Part shown: piece by piece, positions 27,234 to 38,595 of the stretch
How the letters are laid out: each line of letters begins with the position of its first letter
Numbering within the stretch: position 1 is the first letter of the stretch
The notes under the pieces: generated by a model
What the model was told of the DNA's origin: nothing
Database searches by the model: none
The model's input: the letters and a program-made list of their open reading frames with translations, nothing else
Translations under genes and position numbers: made by a program
Assembly: GCF_026341775.1 (NCBI RefSeq)
Contig: NZ_JAPEOB010000002.1
Location: 2,046,001-2,110,000, forward strand
Direction: 5' to 3'
Source: Streptomyces sp. NBC_00654
GTDB taxonomy: Bacteria; Actinomycetota; Actinomycetes; Streptomycetales; Streptomycetaceae
Length of the DNA stretch: 64,000 nt

Positions 27234-28166
27234 TCAGTAGCGGTGCTGCTCGTTCTGGCCGGTGTCGTAGCCGTTGCCGTACGGGGCGGGCTGCACCGGC
27301 TGCTCCTGGGGCATCGGCGGGTACTGCTCGGTGTCACGCTGCTGCGGGACCCAGACGCCCCCGGGCGGGGTGTCCGCGCCGTACTGCTGGGCGTACGGGT
27401 CGGCGAACTGCTGCTGGCCCCCGTAGCCGTCGAAGCCGTTGCCGTAGCTGTCGTACGGGGCGTAGGGCGCCGGTCCGTCGGTGGTGCCGGTGCCGGTGCC
27501 GATGTACGGGTCGGAGTAGGCCGCGTAGCTCTGCCGGCCCGTGCCGTAGTCGTACTGCCCCGCGTAGGTGTCCTGGGCCGGGCTGCCGTAGTCGCCGTAC
27601 TGCGGCTGCGCTCCGGTCCCGGGCTGCTCCGGGCGGCCGGAGCCGAAAGCGGGGTCGCCGCCGAAAGCGGGGGCGCCGCCGAATCCGGGGTCGCCGCCGG
27701 GGCCGTTGGCTCCGGCGGACTGCGTGTCGCGGGTGTAGACGCCGTACTGCCCGGTGTCGTCGGGCATCGGCTGCGGCTCGTAGACCGATGCGACCGGTGC
27801 CGCGGCGGTCTCCTGGAGCGACTGCTCGAACTCCAGGTCCGAGACCTCCAGGGTGGGCTCCTTGGTGGCCGCCCGCCCGCTGCCGCCCCGTCGGCGCCGG
27901 CTCTCACCCGGGCTGCCCCCGATGGCCCAGCCGGTCGAGAAGCCCCGCCGGAAGGAGAGCGTCACATAGGTCTGGCCGGTGGCGAAGGCGATCGCCCCGA
28001 CGACGATGACCAGCACGGAGGGAATCAGCACGCCGATCACCACGCCGAGGAACCCGCCGAAGGCGAGGAGCCTCCAGCGCAGCCGTGCCTTGTACTGCAG
28101 CAGCACCTCGCCCAGCAGCCACAACGCCACAAAGCCGAATGCGATGTAGAGGACCGTCCAGCCCAC
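27234..28166 (-). CDS. Membrane protein with a Gly/Tyr/Gln-rich disordered tail
   Basis: The 310-residue protein has two or three N-terminal membrane helices (VLYIAFGFVALWLLGEVLL, LLAFGGFLGVVIGVLIPSVL, VIVVGAIAFATGQ) followed by a cytoplasmic RGFSTGWAIGG segment and about 200 residues of low-complexity sequence rich in Gly, Tyr, Gln, Pro and Asp. The GTG start has AGGAGGGGG upstream. I recognise no enzymatic domain. The Tyr/Gly/Gln-rich tail could scaffold interactions or phase-separate at the membrane, but that is inference from composition. Confidence 0.75.
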   Translation of the reverse strand: MGWTVLYIAFGFVALWLLGEVLLQYKARLRWRLLAFGGFLGVVIGVLIPSVLVIVVGAIAFATGQTYVTLSFRRGFSTGWAIGGSPGESRRRRGGSGRAATKEPTLEVSDLEFEQSLQETAAAPVASVYEPQPMPDDTGQYGVYTRDTQSAGANGPGGDPGFGGAPAFGGDPAFGSGRPEQPGTGAQPQYGDYGSPAQDTYAGQYDYGTGRQSYAAYSDPYIGTGTGTTDGPAPYAPYDSYGNGFDGYGGQQQFADPYAQQYGADTPPGGVWVPQQRDTEQYPPMPQEQPVQPAPYGNGYDTGQNEQHRY

Positions 28167-28183
28167 GCCCGCCCCCTCCTACG

Positions 28184-28204
28184 GCCACCGCCCCGGTTGG
28201 TGGC
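28184..28204 (-). terminator. Small hairpin after metF
   Basis: A 6-bp stem GCCACC/GGTGGC with a 9-nt loop lies just past the metF stop on the minus strand. It is weak on its own and without a U-run. Confidence 0.35.
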
Positions 28205-28216
28205 GGGTACGGCCGG

Positions 28217-29134
28217 TCACGACTGCTTGTGCAGTCCGAGATTCTCGTAGATTTCGAGCGTTGCCGTCGAGTTGTTGAGCGTGATGAAGTGAAGTCCGGG
28301 CACACCTTCGGACTGCAGCTTCGCGCAGAACTCCGTTGCGAACTCGATGCCAATGGAGCGTACAGCGGCCGGCTCGTCCTTGACGGCGAGGATGCGCTCT
28401 TTCAACGACGCGGGGAGGGTCGCGTTGCTGAGCTGCGCAAACCTTTCGAGCTGTTTCACGCTGGTGAGCGGCATGACCTCGGGAATGACGGGGGTTCCGC
28501 AACCCGCCGCAACCACGCGGTCACGCATACGGAGATAGTCATCCGGATTGAAGAACATCTGAGTGATCGCATAATCGGCACCGGCGCGGCACTTGTCCAC
28601 GAAATACCCGATGTCGGTCTCCCAGTCGGTCGACCGCGGGTGCATTTCGGGAAATGCGGCGACGCCCACACAGAAGTCGCCGGACTCCTTGATGAGCCGG
28701 ACGAGGTCGGCGGCGTACCGCACGCCCTGCGGGTGCTCGATCCACTCGCCCATCGGGTCGCCGGGCGGGTCGCCCCGCACCGCGAGGATGTTCCGGATCC
28801 CCGCGTCGGCGTACTGCCCGATCATGTTGCGCAGTTCCGCGACGGAGTGGTTGACCGCGGTGAGGTGGGCGACCGGGGTGAGCGTGGAGTCGGCGGCGAT
28901 CTGCTGGGTCGCCTTGACCGTCCCGGCACGCGTGGAGCCTCCGGCGCCGTACGTCACCGACACGAAGCTCGGGCGCACCGCCTCGACCCGCCGCAGCGCA
29001 TTCCAGAGGTTCCGCTCGCCCTTCTCGGTCTTGGGCGCCCAGAATTCGAAGGAATACGAGGTTTTGCCGGTCGCGAGCAGGTCCCGCACGGTGCGCGCAC
29101 GGTCTGTCCTGGTGGAAGGTGTGCCAAGGGCCAT
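28217..29134 (-). CDS. metF: 5,10-methylenetetrahydrofolate reductase
   Basis: MetF reduces 5,10-methylene-THF to 5-methyl-THF, the methyl donor for methionine synthesis, using FAD. The 305-residue TIM-barrel protein shows [15 protein letters not shown] near the N-terminus with the catalytic-region Glu, [21 protein letters not shown] and [15 protein letters not shown]. The ATG at 29134 has no ribosome binding site (TAACCT lies 6 nt upstream), suggesting a leaderless transcript. It is a single gene, upstream of the hypothetical membrane protein. Confidence 0.96.
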   Translation of the reverse strand: MALGTPSTRTDRARTVRDLLATGKTSYSFEFWAPKTEKGERNLWNALRRVEAVRPSFVSVTYGAGGSTRAGTVKATQQIAADSTLTPVAHLTAVNHSVAELRNMIGQYADAGIRNILAVRGDPPGDPMGEWIEHPQGVRYAADLVRLIKESGDFCVGVAAFPEMHPRSTDWETDIGYFVDKCRAGADYAITQMFFNPDDYLRMRDRVVAAGCGTPVIPEVMPLTSVKQLERFAQLSNATLPASLKERILAVKDEPAAVRSIGIEFATEFCAKLQSEGVPGLHFITLNNSTATLEIYENLGLHKQS

Positions 29135-29240
29135 ACTGGGAGGTTAACCAGGGCGGGGCGGTCCCCCAACCAGGCCCTCACTTTTTGTCTGGATTGGCCT
29201 GATTGTTGTCCACCCTTCGGACACCGCCGCCCAGGGGCAC

Positions 29241-29263
29241 CCGGACGGCGCGAAGCCGCCCGG
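29241..29263 (-). terminator. Hairpin after thiE
   Basis: The 9-nt arms CCGGACGGC and GCCGCCCGG (one mismatch) surround the loop GCGAA, downstream of the thiE stop on the minus strand. It is a plausible terminator in the 156-bp gap to metF. Confidence 0.5.
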
Positions 29264-29290
29264 AAGCGCCCCCATGACCACCCTCGGCCC

Positions 29291-29941
29291 TCAGACCGCG
29301 TGCGCCCTGACGCGCCGCGCGAGCGCGGCGGCGGCCCCGGCGGGATCGTCCGCCTCGGTGATCGCCCGGACGACGACGACCCGGCGGGCGCCCGCCTCCA
29401 GCACCTCGTCCAGATTGCCCGCGTCGATGCCGCCGATGGCGAACCAGGGACGCGGCTGCCGGAGCGAGGCGGCGTAGCGGACGAGGCCGAGCCCGGGGGC
29501 GTACCGGCCGGGCTTGGTCGGGGTGGGCCAGCAGGGGCCGGTGCAGAAGTAGTCCACGCCCGGCGCGGCGACGGCCGCGTCGACCTCGGATTCGGCGTGC
29601 GTGGAGCGGCCGATCACCACGTCCCGGCCGATGATCGCGCGGGCGGCCGGCACCGGCAGGTCACCCTGGCCCAGGTGCAGCACATCCGCGCCGATGGCGT
29701 GGGCGACATCGGCGCGGTCGTTCACGGCGAGGAGTCTGCCGTGGCGCCGGCAGGCGTCGGCGAACACTTCGAGGTGTTCCAGCTCCTCGGCCGCCTCCAT
29801 GCCCTTTTCCCGCAGTTGGACGATGTCGACGCCGCCGGAGAGCACGGCGTCGAGGAACGCGGGAAGGTCACCCTGTCGCCTGCGGGCGTCCGTGCAGAGG
29901 TACAGCCGGGCGTCGGACAGCAGCTCGCGAGGCGTGGGCAT
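29291..29941 (-). CDS. thiE: Thiamine-phosphate synthase
   Basis: ThiE joins HMP pyrophosphate and the thiazole phosphate to form thiamine phosphate. The 216-residue TIM-barrel protein has the family motifs [46 protein letters not shown] and [25 protein letters not shown] at 29941 has GGGGGA about 8 nt upstream, and an upstream in-frame codon at 29986 is less likely. It is not part of the thiO-thiS-thiG operon 2 kb away and I see no TPP riboswitch directly in front of it. A terminator of the preceding gene lies in its upstream region. Confidence 0.95.
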   Translation of the reverse strand: MPTPRELLSDARLYLCTDARRRQGDLPAFLDAVLSGGVDIVQLREKGMEAAEELEHLEVFADACRRHGRLLAVNDRADVAHAIGADVLHLGQGDLPVPAARAIIGRDVVIGRSTHAESEVDAAVAAPGVDYFCTGPCWPTPTKPGRYAPGLGLVRYAASLRQPRPWFAIGGIDAGNLDEVLEAGARRVVVVRAITEADDPAGAAAALARRVRAHAV

Positions 29942-29963
29942 GGCGGAATCCCCCGGGGTTACC

Positions 29964-30000
29964 GCGGTGTACGGGCCGTGCGGCACGGCCCGTACGCCGC
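29964..30000 (-). terminator. Strong hairpin between the Rv2175c-like gene and thiE
   Basis: 17-nt arms (29964-29980 and 29984-30000) pair with a single G-U wobble around a 3-nt loop; the core is GTACGGGCCGTG/CACGGCCCGTAC. It follows the stop of the minus-strand Rv2175c-like gene by 15 nt. Confidence 0.8.
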
Positions 30001-30015
30001 GTGCGGTTGTCTCGG

Positions 30016-30381
30016 TCAGACGGCGAGCGCCTGGGCGCGGCGCTTCACCTCCGTCCCGCGATTCTCGCTCAGGGCCTGCGCGGGGGTGCCGGGCAGGGTC
30101 GGGTCGGGAGTGAAGAGCCAGTCCAGCATCTCTTCGTCGGAGTAGCCGTCGTCCCTCAGGAGCGTCAGGGTCCCCGAGAGGCCCTTGACCACCTTGTCGC
30201 CGTCGATGAAGGCGGCAGGCACCTGGAGCGTCCGGTTCTCACCACGGCGTACGGCGATGAGCTGGCCTTCCTTGACCAGCTGCCGCACCCGCGTCACCTC
30301 GATATCGAGCATTTCCGCGATGTCGGGAAGGTGGAGCCAGGCAGGGACTAGAGCATCGATCTTTGCGTCAATCTCGGTCAC
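30016..30381 (-). CDS. Rv2175c family DNA-binding protein
   Basis: The 121-residue protein has an N-terminal winged-helix/excisionase-like DNA-binding segment ([20 protein letters not shown]) and a C-terminal Rv2175c domain ([20 protein letters not shown]). M. tuberculosis Rv2175c is a DNA-binding protein phosphorylated by the adjacent kinase PknL; here a PASTA-type Ser/Thr kinase gene lies about 4 kb away. Whether this kinase modifies it is inference. GTG at 30381 is used. A strong terminator follows. Confidence 0.9.
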   Translation of the reverse strand: MTEIDAKIDALVPAWLHLPDIAEMLDIEVTRVRQLVKEGQLIAVRRGENRTLQVPAAFIDGDKVVKGLSGTLTLLRDDGYSDEEMLDWLFTPDPTLPGTPAQALSENRGTEVKRRAQALAV

Positions 30382-30451
30382 GAGGACAAGCGTGCCATCT
30401 GGGACCGACAGTCGGAAGCCGGGCCGACCGTACGGGGGTGGGCCCGTGCCG

Positions 30452-31696
30452 TCACAGGGCCGTCGACTTCAGCGGTACGGAGGGGTCCGCGGCCCGTGCC
30501 GGGTCGATGGGCGCCCCCGACTCGATGAGCTTGCGCCCCTGCGCCAGATCGCGCGGCCGGCCGACGGCCAGGACGGCGGTCAGCGCGCCGCCGCGCAGCC
30601 AGCACACCGACCAGGCGGGGTCGGCGGGGTCGCCGCGCCACAGCAGGGTGTCGGCCCGCGCGTGGTGGCCCGCGTACTGCACGAAGCGGCCGAACTGCTC
30701 GGACCAGAAGTACGGCACGGGGTCGTACGCCCCGGGCCGCCCGTCCCCGTCGAGGGCGGCGATGTCCGCGGCGACGGTCCGGGGGCCCTGGAGGGCGTTG
30801 TCCCAGTGGTGGACCAGCAGGCGTTCGCCGTAGCGGGCGGAGGGGAAGGAGGCGCAGTCACCGACCGCGTACACATCGGGCAGCGAGGTGCGCAGCGCGC
30901 TGTCGGCGGTGACGGAGCCGTCCGGGCCGAGCGCGATGCCGGAGCCGGTCAGCCAGCCGGTGGCGGGCCGGGCGCCGATCCCGACGACCACCGCACCGGC
31001 CGGGAGCACCCGGCCGTCCGCGAGGACCACGGTGCCCTCCTCGACGCGGGCGACCCGGGCGCCGGTCAGGAGTTCGGCTCCGCTCTCGGCGTACCAGTCG
31101 GCCATCGGAGCGGCGACCTCCGCGGGCAGGGCACCGGCGAGCGGGCGTTCGGCGGCCTCGACGACGGTGACCGCGCAGCCCGCGGCGCGGGCCGCGGTGG
31201 CGAACTCGGCGCCGATCCAGCCCGCCCCCACGACCACCACGTCGCGCCGCCGTTCCAGAACGGGGCGCAGCCGGGCGGCGTCGTCGAGGGTGCGCAGCAG
31301 ATGGACCCCGGGCACCCCCTCGGATCCGGGCAGCAGTACGGGTTCGGCGCCGGTGGCGATGACCAGGACGTCGTACGGAACGGGACCGTCCGGTGTGTCC
31401 AGTTCATGTGCGCCGGAGCGCAGGGCGCTCACGTCCACGCCCAGGCGCAGGGTGATGTCCAGCGCCTCGAAGTCGATGTCGAACGCGGAGTCCTCCGCCT
31501 TGCCGAGCAGGACCGCCTTGGACAGCGGTGGCCGGTCGTAGGGCTGGTGCGGTTCGGCGCCGATCAGGGTCACCGGTCCGGTGAAGCCCCGTTCACGCAG
31601 GGCCACGGCGGTCTGTACGCCCGCCATGCCCGCTCCGACGATCACGACGCGGCGCGTCCGCTGCCGTGCTGCCTGCTGTTCCGTCTGCTCGCTCAC
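30452..31696 (-). CDS. Ferredoxin/rubredoxin reductase-like FAD-dependent oxidoreductase
   Basis: The 414-residue two-dinucleotide-fold flavoprotein has the FAD motif VVIVGAGMAGVQTAVALRE, the PPLSK region (YDRPPLSKAVLLG), the NAD(P)H motif VVVVGAGWIGAEFATAARAA, and the FAD-contacting VYAVGDCASFPS. A C-terminal reductase domain follows (VPYFWSEQFG). It would pass electrons from NAD(P)H to a ferredoxin or rubredoxin; no P450 or ferredoxin gene is adjacent. GTG at 31696 is the chosen start. The frame remains open far upstream through the opposite-strand thiO gene, which is a shadow. A palindrome lies just upstream. Confidence 0.9.
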   Translation of the reverse strand: MSEQTEQQAARQRTRRVVIVGAGMAGVQTAVALRERGFTGPVTLIGAEPHQPYDRPPLSKAVLLGKAEDSAFDIDFEALDITLRLGVDVSALRSGAHELDTPDGPVPYDVLVIATGAEPVLLPGSEGVPGVHLLRTLDDAARLRPVLERRRDVVVVGAGWIGAEFATAARAAGCAVTVVEAAERPLAGALPAEVAAPMADWYAESGAELLTGARVARVEEGTVVLADGRVLPAGAVVVGIGARPATGWLTGSGIALGPDGSVTADSALRTSLPDVYAVGDCASFPSARYGERLLVHHWDNALQGPRTVAADIAALDGDGRPGAYDPVPYFWSEQFGRFVQYAGHHARADTLLWRGDPADPAWSVCWLRGGALTAVLAVGRPRDLAQGRKLIESGAPIDPARAADPSVPLKSTAL

Positions 31697-31712
31697 CTGT
31701 CCACCATAAACA

Positions 31713-31729
31713 CCTGACGCACCGTCAGG
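31713..31729. promoter_or_regulatory. Palindrome in the reductase/thiO divergent region
   Basis: Arms CCTGACG and CGTCAGG with a 3-bp CAC centre lie 17 bp upstream of the reductase start. The size and the TGACG/CGTCA half-sites resemble TetR-family operators. The regulator is not in the neighbourhood. Confidence 0.5.
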
Positions 31730-31849
31730 AAGCGGGTTCCCCCACCGCGCTCGTCCCGCCGCCCTCCCGGTACCCCTTCCCCCGTGCCCCGCTTCGCCCG
31801 GCCGGAGGGAGCGCCTCCCCGGGCGACGGGGTTTAGGGTGGCAGACGGA

Positions 31850-31946
31850 AAACACTCGCGGGAGTCCGGGCGTACCGGGCTGAGAGGGAGGCTGGACGGC
31901 CTCCGACCGTACGAACCTGATCCGGGTCATGCCGGCGAAGGGAGGG
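31850..31946 (+). ncRNA. TPP riboswitch (THI element)
   Basis: The region contains the conserved thi-box signatures: an upstream GGGAGTCCGGGC-type segment, CTGAGAGGGAGG, and ACCTGATCCGGGTCATGCCGGCGAAGGGAGG split around its invariant parts. It lies directly before thiO. The final GGGAGG doubles as the ribosome binding site 12 nt before the ATG, which suggests translational control by hiding that site when TPP is bound. A TAGGGT hexamer at 31834-31839 is a good -10 element for this leader. Confidence 0.95.
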
Positions 31947-31957
31947 GCTGGACGCCC

Positions 31958-34280
<2,323 letters not shown>

Positions 34281-34417
34281 CGCCTCGTGGCGCGTGGTCC
34301 GGGCGCGCGCCCAGCCCCTTCACCGTGTGCGTGTCCCTGTCACGGATCGGCTGCAGTACGGCCCCGGGACCGCCCCGGCCCGTCCGGCCCGTCCGTGGTG
34401 ACTCGTAGACTCATCAG

Positions 34418-36340
34418 GTGGATACGACCCTCCAGGACCCTCTCGTCGGGCAGCTGCTCGACGGCCGGTATCGCGTCGAGGCGCGCATCGCCGTCGGCGG
34501 CATGGCCACGGTCTACCGGGCCGTGGACACCCGCCTCGACCGGGTGCTCGCCCTCAAGGTGATGCACCCGGCGCTCGCGACCGACGTCTCCTTCGTCGAG
34601 CGCTTCATCCGCGAGGCGAAGTCGGTGGCCCGGCTCGCGCACCCCAATGTCGTCGCGGTCTTCGACCAGGGGGCACAGGGGGCGTACGTCTATCTCGCGA
34701 TGGAGTACGTCGCGGGGTGCACCCTGCGCGACGTCCTGCGCGAGCGCGGTGCCCTCCAGCCCCGCGCCGCGCTGGACATCCTGGAACCGGTCCTGGCCGC
34801 GCTCGGCGCGGCGCACCGGGCGGGCTTCGTCCACCGCGACATGAAGCCGGAGAACGTCCTGATCGGGGACGACGGCCGGGTGAAGGTCGCCGACTTCGGT
34901 CTCGTACGCGCCGTGGGCACCGTCACCGACAGCACCGGCTCGCTCCTGGGGACCGTGTCCTACCTCGCCCCCGAGCAGATCGAGCACGGTACGGCGGACA
35001 CCCGCGCCGATGTGTACGCCTGCGGGGTCGTGCTGTACGAGATGCTGACCGGCGGCAAACCGCACACCGGCGATACCGCGGCCCAGGTCATCTACCAGCA
35101 CCTCAACGAGGACGTCCCGGCCCCCTCGGCCGTGGTTCCCGGCCTTCCGGTCGCGCTGGACAGCCTGGTGGCGAGCGCCACCGCCCGGAACGCCGGGATC
35201 CGCCCGCACGACGCGGTGGTGCTGCTCGCCGAGGCCCGGGAGGCCCGTGCCGGGCTCACCGACGAGGAGCTGGACGCGGTACCGCCGCAGGCGCTGACCA
35301 CGGACCACGACGGCGGTGAGGACCGTACGAGCGTGATCCCGCGGGTCCTGCCCGTGGACCAGGGCACCGCCCACCACACGAGCCGGCTGGAGATGCCACC
35401 GGCCGGTCCGCCGGAGCCGGCCCGGACCCGGCGGCGCGGACCGTTCGGGGGCCCGCGCCGTCGGCTGTACGCGGCCCTCACCGCTCTGGTGCTGGTGCTG
35501 GGGATCGGCACGGGTGTCTGGTACATCAACTCCGGGCAGTTCACCCGGGTCCCCTCCCTGCTGGGCCAGACCCAGAAGACGGCCGAGCAGCGGCTCTCGG
35601 ACGCCGGTCTCGACCTGGCGGGCGTCGACCGGGCGTACAGCGACACGGTCGACCGCGGCGCGGTGATCAGCAGCGACCCCGCGTCCGGCGAGCGGATCCG
35701 GGGCAACGGCTCGGTCGGGCTGGTCGTCTCGCGCGGCCCGGAGATCGTGGAGGTCCCCGACGCCGAGGGCCTCTCGCTCGGCGACGCCCGGCGTGAGCTG
35801 AAGAAGGCGGGCCTGGTTCCCGGGATGGTGACCAGGGAGTTCAGCGAGGACGTGGTCCGGGGCGATGTGATCCGTACGGACCCCGAGGCCGGCACGGAGC
35901 GCCACCCCGACTCGGCCGTCGCGCTGGTCGTCAGCAAGGGAAGCCCGGTCGACGTGCCGGATGTCACGGGGCTCTCGGTCGTGGACGCCACCGCCGCGCT
36001 GGACGAGGAGGGCCTCAAGGCCGAGGTGCTGCCCGACCGGGTCAACTCCCCCGAGGTCGCGGGAGACATCGCCCACCAGACGCCGGGCGAGGGCGCGGAG
36101 GCGGCGGAGGGCGACACGGTCCAGCTCACGGTCTCCAAGGGGCCGCGGATGCTGGACGTCCCCGACGTCACCGGCAAGGACGTCGACGAGGCGAGGAGCA
36201 CACTGGAAGACGCGGGGTTCGAGGTCGAGGTCGACCGGCCGTTCCTCTCCTTCAGCGACACCGTCGCGAGCCAGTCCGTGGACGGCGGCGAACAGGCCGC
36301 CGAGGGCTCCACGATCACCATCAGGACCAAGGGACTCTAG
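34418..36340 (+). CDS. PASTA-domain Ser/Thr protein kinase (PknB/PknL type)
   Basis: This transmembrane eukaryotic-like kinase senses peptidoglycan fragments or lipid II through PASTA domains. The kinase domain covers roughly residues 15-280: the glycine loop IAVGGMATVYR, Lys47 in ALKVMHP, HRDMKPEN with Asp141, DFG at 159-161, and an activation loop with Thr/Ser residues. A basic juxtamembrane stretch and one membrane helix (LTALVLVLGIGTGVWYI, about 355-372) precede four PASTA repeats, each starting with VPSLLG, VPDAEG, VPDVTG and VPDVTG. GTG at 34418 has TAGACT 6 nt upstream and no ribosome binding site. The endonuclease IV gene follows after 3 nt. Confidence 0.95.
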   Translation: MDTTLQDPLVGQLLDGRYRVEARIAVGGMATVYRAVDTRLDRVLALKVMHPALATDVSFVERFIREAKSVARLAHPNVVAVFDQGAQGAYVYLAMEYVAGCTLRDVLRERGALQPRAALDILEPVLAALGAAHRAGFVHRDMKPENVLIGDDGRVKVADFGLVRAVGTVTDSTGSLLGTVSYLAPEQIEHGTADTRADVYACGVVLYEMLTGGKPHTGDTAAQVIYQHLNEDVPAPSAVVPGLPVALDSLVASATARNAGIRPHDAVVLLAEAREARAGLTDEELDAVPPQALTTDHDGGEDRTSVIPRVLPVDQGTAHHTSRLEMPPAGPPEPARTRRRGPFGGPRRRLYAALTALVLVLGIGTGVWYINSGQFTRVPSLLGQTQKTAEQRLSDAGLDLAGVDRAYSDTVDRGAVISSDPASGERIRGNGSVGLVVSRGPEIVEVPDAEGLSLGDARRELKKAGLVPGMVTREFSEDVVRGDVIRTDPEAGTERHPDSAVALVVSKGSPVDVPDVTGLSVVDATAALDEEGLKAEVLPDRVNSPEVAGDIAHQTPGEGAEAAEGDTVQLTVSKGPRMLDVPDVTGKDVDEARSTLEDAGFEVEVDRPFLSFSDTVASQSVDGGEQAAEGSTITIRTKGL

Positions 36341-36343
36341 AAC

Positions 36344-37207
36344 ATGCGCAATCCGGTGGGCGGCCACGTTCCGGTGGCCGGAGGCCTCGCCAAGGTCGGT
36401 CTCGGCTACGCGCGCGAGCTGGCCGCGGAGACCGTGCAGGTCTTCGTCGCCAATCCGCGCGGATGGGCGACGCCCACCGGGAATCCGGCGCAGGACGACG
36501 TGTTCCGCTCCGAGTGCGCGGCCGCGTCGATCCCCGCGTACGTCCACGCCCCGTATCTGATCAACTTCGGCTCGCACACCGAGGCCACCGTCGAGAAGTC
36601 GGTGGAGTCACTGCGCCACTCGCTGCGCCGGGCCAGGGAGATCGGCGCGCGGGGAGTCGTGGTGCACACCGGATCGGCGACCGGGGGACGGCCCCGTGCC
36701 CAGGCCCTGGCGCAGGTGCGTACGCATATGCGGCCGCTGCTGGACGAGCTGACGCACGACGACGATCCGGATCTGCTGCTGGAGTCGACCGCCGGCCAGG
36801 GGTTCTCGCTCTGCTCGCGGACCTGGGACTTCGGCCCGTACTTCGAGGCGCTGGACTCCCACCCCAAGCTGGGCGTCTGCCTCGACACCTGTCACATCTA
36901 CGCCGCGGGTCACGATCTGACCGGCCCGGCGGGCATGCGGCAGACCCTCGACCTGCTGGTGGACACGGTCGGGGAGGGCCGGCTGAAACTGATCCACGCC
37001 AATGACTCCAAGGACGTCGTGGGCGCGCACAAGGACCGGCACGAGAACATCGGCGCGGGTCACATCGGCGCGGAGCCGTTCCGGGAGCTGTTCTCGCACC
37101 CGGCGACCGAAGGCGTACCGCTGATCATCGAGACGCCCGGCGGCACGGCGGGACATATCGCGGACGTGGCTCGGCTGAAGGAGCTGCGGGCTTCGGCGAC
37201 CGCTTGA
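36344..37207 (+). CDS. nfo: Deoxyribonuclease IV (AP endonuclease)
   Basis: Endonuclease IV incises DNA at abasic sites during base excision repair, using three zinc ions. The 287-residue TIM-barrel protein contains metal-ligand segments VHAPYLINFGS, GVVVHTGSATG, LLLESTAGQG, GVCLDTCHIYAAGHDL and KLIHANDSKDVVGAHKDRHE, ending with IIETPGG. ATG at 36344 is only 3 nt after the kinase stop, so the two are probably co-transcribed, an unexpected pairing of wall-sensing kinase and DNA repair. Confidence 0.95.
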   Translation: MRNPVGGHVPVAGGLAKVGLGYARELAAETVQVFVANPRGWATPTGNPAQDDVFRSECAAASIPAYVHAPYLINFGSHTEATVEKSVESLRHSLRRAREIGARGVVVHTGSATGGRPRAQALAQVRTHMRPLLDELTHDDDPDLLLESTAGQGFSLCSRTWDFGPYFEALDSHPKLGVCLDTCHIYAAGHDLTGPAGMRQTLDLLVDTVGEGRLKLIHANDSKDVVGAHKDRHENIGAGHIGAEPFRELFSHPATEGVPLIIETPGGTAGHIADVARLKELRASATA

Positions 37208-37299
37208 GGAATACCCCGCAGGGGTCTCCCCGCGGCACGCCAGGACACGCCGTGGCGCACCGGTACCACCGCTGACGGGGAGTACCCGCGCCGAACGGC

Positions 37300-37932
37300 T
37301 CAGAGTTCGGGGCCGTCCCCGGGCTCCTCCTGGTAGGAGTAGCGCTGCTCGCTCCAGGGGTCACCGATGTTGTGGTAGCCGCGCTCCTCCCAGAAGCCGC
37401 GCCGGTCGGCCGTCATGTACTCGATGCCCCGGACCCACTTCGGGCCCTTCCAGGCGTACAGATGGGGAACGACCAGGCGCAGCGGGAAGCCGTGCTCGGC
37501 GGTGAGGAGTTCGCCGTCCTTGTGGGTGGCGAACAGTGTGCGGTCCGAGACGAAGTCGGCGAGCCGCAGATTCGAGGAGAAGCCGTACTCCGCCCAGACC
37601 ATCACATGGGTGACGTCGGGCGCGGGCGGCGCGAGTTCGACGACGTTCCTGGCGAGCACCCCGCCCCATTCGGCGCCGAGCATGCTGAATTTCGTCACGC
37701 AGTGCAGGTCGGCGACGACCGAGGAGAACGGCAGCGCCGAGAAATCCTGGTGATTCCAGCAGTGTTTGTCACCGTCCGCCGTGGCCCCGAAGACCCGGAA
37801 TTCCCAGCGGTCGGGTTTGAACTTGGGAACAGGCCCGTAATGGGTTACCGGCCAGCCGCGCTGCAGCCGCTGACCCGGCGGAAGCTCGGACTGCTCTGAT
37901 TCGCGGTATTCCCGGCTTTCCGGCTGACCCAT
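37300..37932 (-). CDS. Sulfite oxidase-like molybdopterin-dependent oxidoreductase
   Basis: The 210-residue protein matches the molybdopterin-binding domain of the sulfite oxidase/MsrP (YedY) superfamily. The molybdenum-ligating Cys is Cys78 in VADLHCVTKFS; other conserved segments are VMVWAEYGFSSNLRLAD, HGFPLRLVVPHLYAWKGPKW and GFWEERGYHN. There is no signal peptide or Tat motif, so it is probably cytoplasmic, unlike MsrP. It lacks the dimerisation domain of true sulfite oxidases. The substrate is unknown. It is divergent from bfr. Confidence 0.9.
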   Translation of the reverse strand: MGQPESREYRESEQSELPPGQRLQRGWPVTHYGPVPKFKPDRWEFRVFGATADGDKHCWNHQDFSALPFSSVVADLHCVTKFSMLGAEWGGVLARNVVELAPPAPDVTHVMVWAEYGFSSNLRLADFVSDRTLFATHKDGELLTAEHGFPLRLVVPHLYAWKGPKWVRGIEYMTADRRGFWEERGYHNIGDPWSEQRYSYQEEPGDGPEL

Positions 37933-38086
37933 GGCTCCATGGTGACAGACAGGCAGGGGTGGTCATGACCAGGGCAGAGGCGATTCGGGCAACTCATACT
38001 AAGCATGCACTTACTGGACGGCCGGAAGGTGTGGTGCAAGGATGCGGCCAACTTGCCCAGTTCACCGGTTGGAAGGAGCCTCTGCG

Positions 38087-38566
38087 ATGCAGGGCGACCC
38101 GGAAGTCATCGAGTATCTCAACGAACAGCTCACGGGCGAGCTGACTGCCATCAACCAGTACTGGTTGCACTACCGAATCCAGGAAAACAACGGCTGGACA
38201 AAGCTTGCGAAGTACACGCGGGCGGAGTCCATGGACGAGATGAAGCACGCGGACCGGCTCACGGAACGCATTCTGTTCCTGGACGCGCTGCCCAACTATC
38301 AGCGGTTGTTCCATGTGCGGGTGGGACAGACGGTCACCGAGATGTTCCAGGCGGACCGGCAGGTCGAGGTGGAGGCGATCGACCGCCTCAAGCGCGGCAT
38401 CGAGGTCATGCGCGGCAAGGGCGACATCACCTCGGCGCGGATCTTCGAGGACATCCTGGAGGACGAGGAGCACCACATCGACTACCTCGACACCCAGCTG
38501 GAACTCATCGAGAAGCTCGGGGAGCCGCTCTACATCGCGCAGCTCATCGAGCAGCCGGACAGCTGA
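38087..38566 (+). CDS. bfr: Bacterioferritin
   Basis: Bacterioferritin stores iron in a 24-subunit haem-containing cage. The 159-residue product begins MQGDPEVIEYLNEQLTGELT. It shows the di-iron ferroxidase ligands in NEQLTGELT, ESMDEMKHAD and EDILEDEEHHIDYL, plus the haem-ligating Met in ESMDEMKHAD. ATG at 38087 has AAGGAG 8 nt upstream. The neighbouring convergent gene is the bacterioferritin-associated ferredoxin, which releases the iron. No iron box is evident in its own 154-bp upstream region. Confidence 0.97.
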   Translation: MQGDPEVIEYLNEQLTGELTAINQYWLHYRIQENNGWTKLAKYTRAESMDEMKHADRLTERILFLDALPNYQRLFHVRVGQTVTEMFQADRQVEVEAIDRLKRGIEVMRGKGDITSARIFEDILEDEEHHIDYLDTQLELIEKLGEPLYIAQLIEQPDS

Positions 38567-38595
38567 CCCGCGGGAGGGGCCACTGCGGGAGGGGC

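Noticed and set aside
34340..36577. 745-codon minus-strand open frame opposite the PASTA kinase
   Set aside because: No domain; the plus strand has complete kinase and PASTA motifs.
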